From Acridotheres tristis (Eukaryota > Chordata > Aves > Passeriformes > Sturnidae), in NCBI GenBank assembly GCA_037013685.1, contig CM072884.1, forward strand, positions 105,141,548-105,205,547: a stretch of 64,000 nt of DNA, read 5' to 3'. The notes beneath the pieces are model-generated. The model made no database searches. It saw nothing but the letters and a program-made list of their open reading frames with translations, and was not told where the DNA came from. Below are positions 33,801 through 48,404 of this stretch, piece by piece (the stretch's first letter is position 1; each line of letters opens with the position of its first letter). The position numbers were made by a program, and so were the translations under genes.

Positions 33801-36800
33801 AACTCAGCTTGTCTATCTCTTCTGTATATCACAGCAATTGTAGCAAATGTGAGATTAAAGTTATACCTTAAACTATTACATTAAAGTGCATATCAGATGT
33901 GACATACCTCTAAAAAACGCCTGACTTTACAACAGCTGATTATATATCAGTTGCAGATACAGTACTGTCTGAAGCTATTTCTCCACTTCATTTTTCTCAT
34001 TGAATTTTGTTATATAGCCTCAGTTAGAAGCTTTCCAATATAGAGGTAGGAACAAAATTAATCATGAGTTCGTGAAAAGAGAATTGCACTAGATTAACCC
34101 AATATCCTCCTCTGAGATGATAACTGAACTTCTAGACAAAGAAGTGGAATGGGTTTAGTCTCTCTGAATGTCAGCATTTGACAGTTCCTCAAGTACCTAA
34201 ACCCCATCTAGCTGGAATTCACCAGTTGAAGGTAGCTAAAAAAAAAAGGCAAGTTTAATGGAAGTCAAGCCTGAGAAAAATAAGACAATAAAAATTGGTT
34301 GCATTTATAGGCTCTTATACTTTCTACCAAAAAGTTTCAAACTTAGTTTTCAGGGTGTTTTCAATGATGTAGCATCCATCTTCGCTCTCATGATTTTTTA
34401 TAACAGAAACATGCATTTTCTTCTTACAAAGTTCCTTCTCCAATTCAAATTCTCTATTGCAAAATCCATTAATGCTTGTCATCAGCTTGTCAGCTGTTAA
34501 AAACTAAGCTTTTACAGTAATCAGTCAATGTCTTCAAATCAATTATGGGTAATCTAAAAATATTTCAGATTAAACGTGTCATTATTACTTAGTCCAATTA
34601 TTTCAATTGATTTTATCAAAGATTAAAAAGTTGGTAAAAAGTTGGATTCAATTTCATTTAACTGGGCTTTTTTGCATAAATAACTGTTTTTAAAAATTTT
34701 TGGGAAGGCAAAAGTGAACTTTTCATCCAGATGCCAATTTTATTAAGTGAAACCTTCACGTCCATGGGTGAGATATACACAGGACTGACACAAAGATATT
34801 CATCACAGTCAAATAGATGCATGAAGAGATTAAGGAGAGCACCAAAAGTTTAACTTAGGTTTTTTTTCAATTTTTCACTTTGTTTATCCTTGCTAGAACA
34901 TACCTGGGATAGCTGTATTATACCACAAATGTGGTTAACTAACAGCCAAACCTATGAGACCCTCCTTCAGTAATCATACTTTTTTAGTGGCAACTGCTAA
35001 GTTCACTCAGTCCTTTCAGATCCACCTGGAAATTTAACTACACAATGCATTTTTATTAGTAATGAAATAAAAAGTTAATTTCCATGAAACATTCACATGT
35101 AACATTGACTCTCTTTGAAGGGCAGCTACACAACTTCTTACATCATTTACTTTACTTCTTGAGCACAAAAGATTTAAAACATCGTGTTTAATAAAAGTGA
35201 TGAGGATTAAAATGTACCACTTATGTCCCAGCACAATAAATGATCATTCCATTTTTATCCAGGCACAACTCCCCTTAATGTTATGGGAAACACTTTACAA
35301 AGGCTGCATGATCAACTTCTTGCAGAACAAAAATAAGAAAAGCTCTCTGCAGAGTGCTGTCAAACCTTTACCCATTAAAAAATCTGTTGCAACATATTCT
35401 ATATCACTGAAATATATAAAGCTACACTTTCTGCTTTCTCTTCCACTATACAGCCAATAATTAATCATAGGGGTATTTTTCTTTTTTTTTCTCAGTCTTT
35501 CATTCTTTTCCTTGAAATTCTACATAAGTATTTCCTTTTAATTTGGTCCTTTTTTGCTAACAAATCTGCTAACAAATATATAGCAATTTATTACAGCTAT
35601 GAAAAATAAATAAAATATAATTTCATAAGTTATAATTTAAAACCACAAGGCTTACATTTCCTTTGATATCCAAATATTTATTTATCACTTTAAGCAAAAC
35701 CCATTATTTTTCTTGTTACAGTAACAAAAACTAGCATTAGTTAAAGACTGTGTATGGTAGCAAGAATAAAATTCAGTACAAATTGAGAAAAGCTGGTGTA
35801 GCAATCAGTATCCACTCTGCTGAAGTTATTCTTCCTCAAGACAGTCAGCATTCATTTTTTAAAAATAAGGATTTGTTTTAAAAATAAACTATTAAGAAAT
35901 CCCACATTACACTGCCATCCTGGAGCTCTAAATTGGGAGGAATACAATTTTGTAAAAAAATGGAATTTGAGAGAACTAAATAATTAATAATTTGTGAAGT
36001 TACTCCAGTTCCGTTCTGGTCAGTTGTCCAATCCAGCTCTAAAACCTAATACTTTGCAGTCAAATTAATTTTTGGCAATACGGTTTCCTATTTGCAGAAT
36101 GGAAAACTGATTTATACAGCTTATACAGCTTTATACAGCTTTATAGAGCTTTGTTTCAGAAATAAGATCTGTAAACAAAGTTTAACGTGGCATTCAGTCT
36201 GGCCTTCAGCTATAGAAAGCTCCATCAAGAGCTAACATTTCCATTTTTGCCTCCACCTGTGGCACAGAGCTGCTCTCTACCAGAGGCAGCTGAGAGCTGG
36301 CTCAGAGCTGATTCAAGCCAGCAAAACTCTTTTCTCTGCCTTAAGCCAACTCAGGTGTGGATCAGTTATAGCCATTGCTAAAGGTCACGTTGTAGTTTAC
36401 AGATGGTTGAAAGGATTACTTCTAATTAATTTTTTGGTACTTCAGGATGCAGCATTTCCCCAGATAACAAATATGATAAAACTGGATTTATTTCAAAGCA
36501 TACTGTATGATTTTGCATATTTGTCTTTCTTGCATTGACTTTCTCCCGTGATTTATTATATATTTCTTCCAAGACTAATTGTATTATGAAAATGGCTAGA
36601 CTTCTATTCATTGTCTGTCTATTTTCCCATTATACACTGGGCTGTTTTATTTTGGTTTTTTTTCAGCAGAAATACATAAACATTAACTGCTAGTTTCAAC
36701 TCACTTTGGAATTTGATTTAAGGAAAATAAATTGCTTATGCTTGGTCCAAATTTATGCTGAAAATTCCAGGATTTGGGGTTTTTGTGAAATTAGGAGGGT

Positions 36801-38198
36801 ATTTTTTGCTAGTCTAAGATCACACTAGGGAGGACTGACATGAGACCTGAAAACAGAATTAATTTCCTTGCCTGAGGTTGGTAGTCACCTTATTAATAAA
36901 CGTTGGTGTAAGTTCTAAAGTTGTTATGCCATCTATGTCAATTTCTGCCGAGTGAGTGCATTAACTTGCTATTCTGTGTGGTAATTTTAAATTAAGTATA
37001 AATTGAAAATATTTTTACTGTTTCTGTATATACTCTTTGGTCTATAAATATTTTGATTTCTCCCTCTCTTTTTGTAAAGCTTTACTATGTTAAATCTAAG
37101 ACAAAATCACTACTTTATTGCTTAAATTTTGTCAACACATTTTATGAAGTTCTTAAATAATTTTTTCCTTACCTACTGCAATCTGGTGACATTAACAGTG
37201 AAGTTCATGAGGTTTGTCTTCACTGCTACATAAACTGCTAACAATGTTTGTTTTTACCATCCTAGATTTCTTGCTTAATTAATCTGATGTTTTAAGTTGA
37301 ATGTTATGCTTCCTAACGTTGTTGGAACTGAATGATCTGAATCATTCCTATTTGTTACAGTCTTTTCCTTCACAAACAATGCTTTAAAGATCCTCCACCT
37401 ATTTTGGATGCAGTGAGCTGTGCTGTATTTAAGAGTCTCTACTGAAAGAACTGTTTATGTTTAGTGGCCTCTCTTCAATGCTTAGATACATATATGAAAG
37501 AGAAAAAAAAAAAGCCTGGATTGTATACATTTCTGATTCTGAACGCAAATCATTTATTGCTTTATGAACACAATATCCTCCAGGGAGCATCACACATAGT
37601 CTGTATGTCTTTGAGCCTTTTCCTTTTGCATGTTGAATTTTGATAGTTGAAATGAGCATAAAATCATATACAGTCATAAATGGCTTCATCTGTTGTGGGC
37701 CTAGGGAGTCTCTCACAACCTGCTTTCCCCAGTAACAACTTGGGATTTGTAACCACAACTGTAAGAAAAGAATTTGTATGATGCGGACTTGGATACTGGG
37801 ATTGGTATACTTAACTTCTCTCCCTTTTAAAATTCAAATGTCATCTTTCATTCATGAGAGCAAATTATAAGCAGGCTCTTTCTCCCACCTTATTCACTCT
37901 CTTTTGACCAAAGATTTTGTTGTGTTTTGCTTTTTTTCTCTCTTTTCATAATGGGAAACAAGGTCTAGTTGGAACTAAATCACAATCCAAACACTTTCTA
38001 CTACAGAGCCACACAAACACTGGGAGTGATGTGACTAAATGCAAGCCAGCATCCATTTCTGACTCAAGGCTCCAGTTTTAGCCAGTGGAGAGGAACAAGC
38101 ACAGCTAGCTCAGGACTAATCACACTTTGTAACTCTACGTTTGACATAGTCATCTGAGCTGCCTTCACAAACAAGCCTTCATCATTTCAGTCTAGCAC
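33801..38198. other. Unique AT-rich DNA, no gene seen
   Basis: The longest frame is 109 codons at 37429-37758 (-), without motif. 34634-34655 doubles AAAAAGTTGG, and 35558-35582 doubles GCTAACAAAT. 36111-36153 is a small tandem repeat, listed separately. 36187-36420 is slightly GC-richer and unassigned. Confidence 0.55.
36111..36153. repeat. Short tandem repeat, ~10-bp unit x4
   Basis: Four copies of a TTATACAGCT-type unit stand in a row; the last carries C to G (TTATAGAGCT). Confidence 0.9.
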
Positions 38199-38310
38199 CA
38201 CAGAATATCACAGGATTGTAGCACATTCTGAGTTGGAAAGGACCCAGAGGGCTCATTGAGTCCATCTCTTATGCGAATGGCCAGACATAAAATGAATCAT
38301 TTCCTGGAAG
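38199..38310 (-). mobile_element. CR1 LINE 3' tail, short
   Basis: The plus strand shows CACAGAATATCACAGGATTG, then a TTCTGAGTTGGAAAGGACCC block. This is the complement of a CR1 3' end with ATTCTGTG at its tip. It is close to the terminus of the copy at 23481. Similarity fades after about 38270, so only the last ~100 bp of the element remain. Confidence 0.8.
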
Positions 38311-41300
38311 TGTCTTTGAAAGGCTTATTTCTCTCCAATAAATGGGAGCCTGATGCATCTACCTTGGAGATAGGGATGTGCATTACAGACATCTACAGTT
38401 CAACAAAGTCCATTCCACCTCATCTATTGCATAGCAGCAAAGATTATCAAAAGCATTTAACAGCAGAGTATGTTTAAACAACCTCCCTCTTCCATCCAAA
38501 TACTTGCAGTGCCTGCAGTGAAAGGACTCTCTGTGCCCTTGGCACTGTGTACGAATAACCTTTGTGTTGTCTATGTGACTCCTCTCAGTTACTTTTTAAT
38601 TCCATCTATAATTTGTCTTCTGAAGCCTTACACGGCAATAAATCCCATGACTTACTCATGTGGGGGAGAGACAGGGAGATAAAAAAGCAAAAACTCAGTT
38701 CACACTGTTCTCAACCTGTTGCTCAATTATTGTTTTTAAGAGTCTTGCCATTCTAGTGTGACAGGAAAAGCAAACTCTACAAATCCTTGTGCTCTAAAGG
38801 CAGGGAAGGCTTCTCCCAGCACTCTGTGTGCACACACTGCTGCTTTCTATTCCCAGAGGTAGGAATACTTCATCAGGTCTCTGTGCAGAATGATAATGAA
38901 ATTTAATTTGGGAATTCTCCATTAAATGCTGCTCTACACCGTAAATTAGGTTCTCTTGTTAAACACCTAATTTGTAGTATTGAGTCACTATGTCCTGAAG
39001 GCAGCAGCACCTGAAAGCATATAAAACTGGATGGAAAGTGAAAGATAAAAATAAATAGGATGAAAGACGGTCTAAACCAGGCAGAATTTCCACTGCTAAA
39101 TTATAAAAATTACCTCCATTACTCACACTTTATTAAATGAACATTCTGATCATGTCCCCACAACTCAGTCAAGAGGGTGAGAATATGATGTGCATGATAC
39201 ATGTATTCCTTCAGCACAGACAGCCAGTGACTGTATTCTTGTTTCATGGGAATTTTTCTCAGGATACAGAAATTTTGGCTTCCCCCTTTTCCCTTAGTTT
39301 GTGTGGTCAGATGAAATTCAGCCTTTTTGCATTGCTTAGATGGACAGAAGGTCTCCGGTCTAATACAATATCCAGCAAAGTACTCCAGAGAAACTCCTTC
39401 ATAACAAAAATTGTTTCAAGTCCTTCATTAAAGACTGAAAAATTTCTGTGCCACTGTCAGCATAGTGTTATGCTGGAATATTTCAAACAATTTTTACAAT
39501 ATCATGCAATTCACCCTGTATGTGTGGGATTCATTACATTCATTCACAACAGGGATTAAAATGACAGCTTAGTGTCATGTGAGGCAGGGGGATTTGAGGC
39601 TGAGAGCAGTAGCTGGACACTAGGCCAGCTGAATTGTACTTTCTGCTGAGTTACATCAATATATATAGCTTTGGAATAAAGGGACATAAGGATTAAGGGC
39701 TATCTTTCAGCGAGATTTTGTAATATTACAGATATTATCACACAGAAAATCTAAAAATGGACTTACTGGGAAATGTGTGAGTAGTGGAAAAATAGAAAAG
39801 CACATATAAAAAGTAAGAGTTCTTCAAAAATCATCATAAAACCCCATCACGCTCATACAGCACAGATGTTTCTCAAATGATAAGCAGATGTTTATATGTA
39901 GACTAAATTCTAAATGATCCCAGTTTATCAGTCAACATCCTTCAAATAAATTCAATAGAAATTATAGTGACCAAGAAGACATTCCTGGGGAAACAAAAAA
40001 TCAATTCATGCATGTAAAGGGTTAAAGTATACCACAGAAAAATATATGTAGACATGACAGGATAAAATTCCTAAAATTACATTTGAGACTTTAAAAGCCA
40101 CAATATTGAGGGTCTAGCACAGGAAATCCAGAGGAATATTCTAAGAGGACATGAATAATTCATGGCTTCTGAAGCACACACGAGACAGATGATCCCAGAA
40201 AAACGAGGTATCCAGGTGTGCTCCTGTCAAGTGCAGTGACATGAGCACAGTGTAAATCTGCTGGAGAGAAGCATAGGCTCATCTCCATCCCACCAAGACG
40301 CACTGTGAACTGGCTTCCAAAAGACGTGTTTCTGTTTTCACATCAAAAGTATGAAAAGCCCAGAGAAGGGGACTAGCTAAAAAAATGCCTTAAACAATAA
40401 CAGAATAGAAAATGCTCCCTGCCTCTAGCATATATTAGAATTGACCTTAAAGTGTTTACCTGCTTAGAAATAAAATTTTAAAAAAAGAACACCTGAATCA
40501 TAACCACCCTTGCTTCTTCAATTTTGTGTATCTCGCTACAATCTGCTCCTCCTTTCCCTCCTCTGATATGTGCCTTCAGTGACATATTGTTCAAAAGTTT
40601 GGTAGTAACTCTTTTATCAGGAAAATAATCATCTTTGCGACATTGCTTGGTTGCTGCTCCTCATTGCTAGGGTTCAAGTATAAATTTTGTTCCTATTGAA
40701 AATGATACAATTGAAGCTTAATGAGAAATACCAGCATGCCATGATATGTTCCAAGTGATACACCTGACAGCCAGGTGTAAAGCTCAAAATAGATCTGTGC
40801 AGGTTGTACTCCAACTTTGCATTCCTGAGGTTACAGTCAGACAACAGTGTCAAACGTGAAGTCTTGAACCTGCCCAGTGTTCAGCCTCTCTCAGGGTGTC
40901 CACCCTGAATGATTTCCCCTTCCCTCCCACTTGCCTCTCTAAAACAACTCCTGGTTTAGCCAGCTCCTGAGCACAGAAGCCAGAGAAGAAGCTGAACCTC
41001 ACAGGTAACAGGACTCATTTTCATCTCTTTGAAGACATTTTTATACTTGGAAATGTTCTAGCATTAGTACAGCATATGCCAAGCTCTTAAAATGAACAAA
41101 ACTAACCCTTTAGTGTGAAAGCAGATTCTGTCTTTAAATTAGGTCTGAAGATAGGAGCGAATGTGTAATTATTACTTTGAATTTCCAATACAACTTTTTG
41201 GGGGGTTGGGAGGGTTGTTTTTTTGGGTTTTTTTTTGGTACACATAAATGCTTGTTTCTTGTCTAAAGCTTTTCTGTATAATTTCAAGCACTGCATGAGG

Positions 41301-43250
41301 AATTTTACGACCTAACCAGTTGAAACTAATGGACATGCTTTAGATTCCACTCAAAACTTGATGCCTCTGGAGACTTGAAGACACAAACAATCCAACTCTT
41401 TTGTAAAAAGGCGCATAAGAAAGAGCAGGAAAAAATCACTAATTCAAGTAAATTGTTCAGTCAAGGATTTATATGATCAATGTGATTGGATATATTACAG
41501 ATGTACATTCTTTATGCACATACACACATATCCATAGCTAATAAAGAGACACATACATATATATATATATAAACTAGAAATCCCCAAACTATTTGCTATT
41601 ATTTTATTTAGTTCATTATTAGTAATATTTAACTAGCAATATTATGTCAACTGGCCTTTTGACCTTTTTACCTAATTAAACTTGAAAGAACAGATGTCTA
41701 TAAAATCTGCTCTGAACCAGTCCAGTCTTCTCAGATTTACAGCTAAAGACATCTTTATAACTGGTGATGAAAACTCGGATTTATTAAAAAGTAGTGATTT
41801 TCATTGCCCCATTTATCAATTAAGTCTGATCAGACAGCACTGTGTATTAACCCAAGTCCTATTTCTAGCACCAAGCCAATGGAGAGGACCACAACACAAG
41901 TAAAATACATGACTTTTTGTCTCTACTGTGTGCCCAGCGAGCCTGCTCTTGGGCTACCTGCACATGCTGGCACACCTTTCCTACCACCACCCCCATCAAG
42001 TAGAGACTGTACAGGCATTTCTGGATGTGCCAAAACCACTTTTCCACTTTGCTCTGTGGTTGTACGTGTGATTTGGCCTCAGCTGGAGAACTGTCTTGAG
42101 CAGAAACCCCACGGCCTCAGCCAGCTCTGGCCCCAAATTGGCTGAGGTCTGTCTCACCCAGACATTCCTTTTTCTAAGGAATGGCAAAACAGGGATGGAT
42201 GACCAGGCTCATGCTGACTTAGCTCCTCCATAAGTCTACAGATACAATGCCATCGGGTTGTGGAAGTTAAACTTGCATGTTTGTGATTTAAAATAATGCC
42301 ACTTTACAAATTTCCTGAAAGACAACAGTGTGAAGACATTGGCTGTTAGGAGATCTGTTGGCAAAAATGCATCAAATTTATGAATATAATATAAATATAA
42401 ATTATACTTGTATAAATATAAATATAAATTTGACTTTCCTGGCTGCCCACTTCCCCTTCAGTCCTAGCAACTGTTCTGTTTGAAAATTACTCATTATGAC
42501 ATAGATCAACAAGTTTTACTAGGACAAAAGAAAAAGAAAGGAGAAAGGAGATGCATATCAAAAAATCTGAAATTAAGAGCCAGTAGGCACACGTTGGAAC
42601 CCATAGTATTGCAGCTGATCTTTTCAGTGTGAAGGTAATCAAACACTGGTACAAAGATCTCCTTCCCTGAAGATACAGAGAAGTCGAATAACAAGTCTTT
42701 TTTATACATGCTTCTTGGAAAACTAAGTATCAAAAATAATTTTCAAGAATACATCACATCATGCTATGTTATATTTTTAGTCAGTTTCAGTTTATGATTG
42801 CCACATATGAGTTTTCTGAGAATAATTTTGTTGTCCAGCCTGGACACATAGATCAGAAGCTGAACTCAGCTTCATATTAAATACAGTATAATGGCTATAA
42901 TTGAACCTGTGTCTCACCCATGGGGATTAAGAAATATTTCCCAAGCCTGAAGTCCTTTTGAACATGTCCAGTGGATCTCAACTCTATCTGTGAGTAAGAC
43001 CCAAGAGCATTTTACCTCTCTCTTCCCTGCAACACATTCATCCTTCCAGGAGGAAAGAACCAAGATATCTTACCTTGTAGGGACCACCATGCACACAGGG
43101 CAGCTGGATCCCTGGCCTGCACAGCTGTGACTCCTAAGATCATATCCTACTGTGTCACCCATCTCACAGACCTGTTGCAACTTTTAGATTCCAGTTTGTG
43201 ATGAAAAGTCCCTCCATTAACTGCACATGGAGCCCAGTGTCCTGATCTAG
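38311..43250. other. Unique DNA with simple repeats, no gene seen
   Basis: A 140-codon + frame at 39137-39559 shows no domain. 41557-41571 is an (AT)7 run, and 42375-42431 is built of irregular ATAA/TATAAAT units. 41200-41227 is G-rich. 41930-42160 is GC-richer, with overlapping frames of up to 113 codons on both strands and no identity that I can assign. Confidence 0.5.
41200..41227 (+). other. G-rich tract, possible G-quadruplex
   Basis: Four G runs (6, 3, 3 and 3) are separated by TT, A and a 10-nt mostly T loop. The last loop exceeds the usual 7-nt limit, so this is a borderline motif. It lies inside a G/T-rich patch at 41194-41240. Confidence 0.5.
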
Positions 43251-43254
43251 GCAT

Positions 43255-43712
43255 TCAAATAATGTTTGAAGCTGGCTGATATAAATTCCTCTCTGATCCC
43301 TTTATCCATTCCCACAAATGCACCCATTGTTGCTCATTAGCTGTAATTCCAGAGTCAAGTTTCCAAACAGAGCACGAGAGTGTAAATTGTGCAGACATTT
43401 TGCAGTTCCCAGAACATTTGCATGTGCAGTTATTGTTCATCAGCCTCATCGACCGCAGCACCCGCACACGGAATTGTAACCAAGACCACAGCAGATGCCA
43501 CACTGAATCCTGCACAAGCATCCTCATCCTGCACAGGGCTTTGTGTACAAAAATCTTATACAGCAAGCAAGGATAGTTATCACATACAGGCTCAGTGTCC
43601 ATTAGATAAAAGCAATCAACAGAAGAGATCATTACCAGAAAATCACTTCCCATTTACCTTAATTTGTATTCTGGTTCCCAAAGTGTACAGAAAGAAATGT
43701 TACACGCAATAA
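43255..43712. other. High-complexity patch open on both strands
   Basis: A 132-codon frame on the minus strand (43255-43653) overlaps a 107-codon frame on the plus strand (43389-43712). The minus-strand product is rich in C and W, with CTCKCSGNCK at about residues 77-86, but no known domain is evident. There is no repeat signature. A conserved non-coding element, an ancient pseudogene or chance could explain the shared lack of stops. Confidence 0.2.
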
Positions 43713-46700
43713 TTATGGCAAATAAGGTAATGGTCTGAAAGCACAAAGCAAAAAGAAAGAATACTACCCAGTCATCATCCAAAAAAGCAATAAAAAAGCA
43801 AGAGATTTTCATCCCACTTTTCTTTATTAAAAAATACACTCCACGAAAGTTCAATTCTTCTCTAATTCTCTCTCAAGAGGAAGTTCCCATTTGACCTAAA
43901 TGTCTGTGCATGAAAAATTTATTAAGTGACGTGGTTTGCTTTATTTAGAATAAAAAGAATATCTGTTTGCCATTATTACTGCAGGGAGCAGAAGGCAATG
44001 TTAGGTCAGATGAACACAATGCTTAAAGGTTTCTCTGTCCTTATTATGACCTCCTGCTACTTAAATTGCATATTAAATTTCAAAATAATCCAAAGAGAGG
44101 TGCAATATCGAAATAATATCTTACCTAAAGAACTTACTACTTAAATACTTACCATGGACTTTATTATATCATACCGTTTCAATTGCTCACACCTAAGTAT
44201 TTCACATTGTCTAGCAATGGAAAATGATGCTTCCAATGTATCAATAAAGCAGGAGTTTAGCATGACATTTACACATTGTAGAGAGTTCTGCTTTGTTTAA
44301 AATATATATATTTGAATTATTTACTAAGTTTTTCTAAAGTTCTAAGTTCTTTAGAGAACATTACATATTTGTTGTTGATGTGGAAGCTGAAATTAAACCA
44401 CAGGAAGTGACTATAAGTAATAGGCATTTCAGGAAACTTTTTTAAAATAAAAAAAAATAGTCTTCTGGTACATGTATTTCCTCTCTTTTCCCATCTGGAG
44501 TTAGGCAAATGATTCATTTTGATGAATGGTTAAAAGTTTGCATTAGTATCAGATTAATAAAATAAGAAATTCGAATTTAAAGTAAGGCTTGTCCGGCTGA
44601 TTTATTTTATTAGAAAATAAACTAAATTTGGCAATTTAGTGACTACCTCACTGCTAACTTCCTGATATTTGACACTGACTTCAAGGAGGGCTATTTTTGC
44701 TAGTTTTTGTTGGTCCTTCACAGATTCAGTGCCGCCATCCTTTCTCTGATCCAGGAAACTGTAGTCACATGCAGCCTGAGCCAGATTTGAAAAGACATGA
44801 GTGAGATCAGCTTCATGCAAACATAGTTACTAAATGTTCTGCAGTATCATCTGAAAGGAAGCTAACGTCTTGTCAGGGTAAAATTGTCTTTAGAAGAAAT
44901 ACCAGGCCCATGACAGCAACCAAATACAGAGGCCATGTGATTCCCCCCTGCACTGGTATCCAATTTCTCTCAAGCCTGGCTTCAGCATGGCACCTGTGAG
45001 GACAAGGAAAGCTCTGGCTCCATCCTCATGCTGCCTTTTCTGTGCTGTTCACTGTCAGAAAGCACCCTCGTTAATGCCAGTAGGAAACAGAGGTCTAGTT
45101 ACACAAACTGGGAAAATAGACTTTTTTTACTACATATAAACCTCAGTTCAAGAAAAATAATAGTTTAGATTAAAAGCATACTGTGCCAGGTATATTGTGT
45201 GGTGTTTAATGGAAGAGGAACACCTGCAAAATGCATATGCTTCTATTAGGGGAGGCCACCTGAGTACCACAGCCACTCAGCATCAGGGATGTTTGAAAGA
45301 AAATGAGACATAAATACAAGGACAGAGACAACAAACTCTTTCAGAAAGCTTTCAAGCCCTTGTTAAAACCAGGTGACCTGTTTAGGGTAAAGTTGGTGAG
45401 AGGCTTAGGATAGGAGGTGGAAAGCAACGCTGCTGTTTATGGTCCATGCACCATAATGGCAGGAAGGGCATTTCTGGGAGCACTTCTTCAAAAACCGCCA
45501 GAGTAGTGGTGATGTTCCTGGAGAACATGTCTGAATGCTCACAGTGGCCCACACTGCCCTGTGAAGAAGGAAACTGAGGCAGTCATGGATGCTGGCTATG
45601 CTCTCAGACGCCAGAGTTGTGTGCAGGACTCTGAGGACTTGTTTTTCCACTCTGGCTTTTAGAGTTAACAGGGTGAAAACAAAGTAAAATTCCTCATTTG
45701 TGTCTAATTGGAGCCCAGATACAATGAGCCTCATTGTCTGTATGTCCTACAGATTTCTAAAACATTTTACATCACAAATGTTGTTTTTAATAAAAAGTTT
45801 ATGAGAAATTGTAGTCAACACACTTCTTTGTCTCTCTTGCCATATGCAAAAAATGTCACGAGTTCCTCACACAGGAGAACAGGAAAAGCCACAGTTTTAT
45901 CTTCAAATAAGAATATTTATGAACAGCACTTAAGGGAGAAAAAAAGTTGAAACATTCTCTTTCTACTAATATTGAGGATTTTTAGAAATGTTATTGATAT
46001 TTTTTGTACACCCTAGACAAAGTATCAACTCTAATTCAATGCATGGTTCCCTCAGAACTTTGATATGCAACAGAATTGCCTGAAGCCAACAAACATCCCA
46101 GAGAGGGTTAAGTCTACTCAACCTCAAAACAAGATCTTTGTCACTGCAGTTGGCCAGATAAGCCATTCTCATAAGCAAAACCTGAATATACATTTTTAGA
46201 TCCATAGAAAAATAACAAAAAGCTGGACTTCAATTTTCACATAAAAGAATGGGTCTTGGATGATAAGTGTAAAGTTTATTCTCATATATAAGAAAAATCA
46301 TCTACAATCTACTGCAATGCCAAGTAGTAACATTTTCATTTTACACTTGTATTCTGTCTATGAAATAAGGCATCTTGTAATTTATGAACTAAAACTACTA
46401 TTTATATTTGCTTGCTTATGTTTTATTCTAATAAGATCATCCAACCAAAATAGTAGAAATGTTCATACAAGTACTGTTGTTGAGGCACTATCTCAAACGA
46501 TGTTAGAACTCACATTTGCAATTTCAATCAAAAAATCAAAGCCATTCCTATGACTGAATTCATATTTCTATTCACATACTGATTTTTTAAAAATAAAAGA
46601 TGAAAAAAAATTGAATTGCAGACAAACACCCTGAAGTGGTGTCATTTTAAAACTGTCCATTGAAATAAAATTATCATCTGGAACATGGGGTTCTCAGGTA

Positions 46701-48404
46701 AGGTAGAATGTCAGCCTGCAAAAATGTGTTGAGATGACATTTCTCTTAGATTTTTCATGGAAATATGAAAACCAAAATGTTTAATTAAACCCTCCTCCTA
46801 CTTCTAGTCCTGGATAATGTAAAGCAAGTGGCAAAAACATAGTTGTCTGAGGTTAAGAAATTCATCCCTAAGAAATTAAATTTTTAAATTTGCTAAAAAT
46901 ACATAAGACAAATATACTAAAGTGGCTGCATTTCACCTTTATGAATAACATATACACAAGATTTTCTGAGCTAAAAGAGAATCTTTCATCCTCTCTAGTC
47001 TCCTGCCCTGATGGAAAATAAGTAATTTTAGCACATGTAATATATGTGTGTCATACCAATAGGAAATATCAGCGTGGGTCGTGTTTTTACTTTGTGTGTT
47101 GACACAGTAATTGGTCAATTATGTGTAATGGAGACTAACTGCCTCGCACAAAAATATAGCTGCACTCTACCTACACTCTCTGCATTAATAATAAAAATAA
47201 GTTGGCTTTTTTTCCCCACACACACTATCGAAGCCAAAGAAGGTAAAGGCATTGAAAAAACTTTAGAAAAGGCAAAAGTCAATCAGATGTGATTTTCACC
47301 ATCTTGTAACATATTGTTCTTAGCAATCACTTAAAAATTGTGCAACGGGAATGGTCTTAGAGATAAGGAAATGTCAGCACAGCTGAGGTTACTGAGTCTG
47401 ACCCTGGGCTTTGTTGTGACCCTGCCTTTTGGGTGTCTAGCACAGAGCTTGCCCTTCTCCTCACACCTTACAGAATATGCCATACCTCAGCATTTAGGGA
47501 TTAATTAGCCAGCTCAAAACTATAACAGGATGTTAACATAGTTGTTTAAGCTCCCTGCACATTCAGGCAAGGAGAAAAAGTATTTTTAGGGGAGGATTTC
47601 TCTCTTCCTTTGAATTTAAGATATGGGTGATGAGAATCACCCTTCAGACTTGATATTCTTTTTCCTCTGACTACAGTAGAAATGTAGATTTTTTTTTTTT
47701 TTGGTAGACAAAGTTGGGTGAAATTGATCTAGCTGTACTAATACAAAATACCTAGCTTACAGTATGTCTGTCTGAAAAGGAATTAAATTTTACCAAATCT
47801 AGTTTGTATCAATTGAAGTTTCAGTGACATTGAAGAAAAAGAAAAAAAATCATTCACAGAGCACTATAAAAATATCTCTATAATAAAACAGCAACTGAAA
47901 ATGTCCTTAGCATTTAATTTTTAAAAAAGACTTTGACTTAACAGATAAATTTAATTTATTGCTTAGGTAGGACCTTTGGGTATTTTACAAAGTACTGACT
48001 AACTACTGTACAATCTCTTGTCACCTTGCAGATCTCATTAGTATGCAAGGCACCTGCACTGAAGCTCTTATTTTTGTTCCTTACTATATTTACAAAAAGC
48101 TAAAACTTTTAAATGAAGTTCCTGAGTTACAGTGAAACATTTATTTATTCTCTTCAAAGAGCAACAGAGTTGGGACCTTGAGTTCACCAAGGGCATAGGT
48201 GCCAGCTCTCCTTTGGTGCTTGACTACTCTGGGAACTGATTTGGGATCACCAGGATCTGTCAGGCCCTTGGACAGGAGCACCTATCCATGTCCTGGTCCC
48301 CACAGCCTGTAAATGTGCATGTCAGGGATGATTCAGAAACAGGTGTGCAGAAATAGAAGAAAGAAGGACAAAGCAGAAATTTTCACTGCTGTTCTACATA
48401 GGGG
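43713..48404. other. Unique AT-rich DNA, no gene seen
   Basis: 45240-45735 is GC-richer and contains a 109-codon minus frame at 45405-45734, with no known family. Poly-T occurs at 47684-47702. No repeat element was recognised. Confidence 0.5.

Noticed and set aside
39137..39559. 140-codon + strand frame
   Set aside because: No domain, no splice or repeat context, and composition like the flanks; treated as chance.
45405..45734. 109-codon minus frame in a GC-richer patch
   Set aside because: No recognised family; the reduced AT content is enough to explain it.
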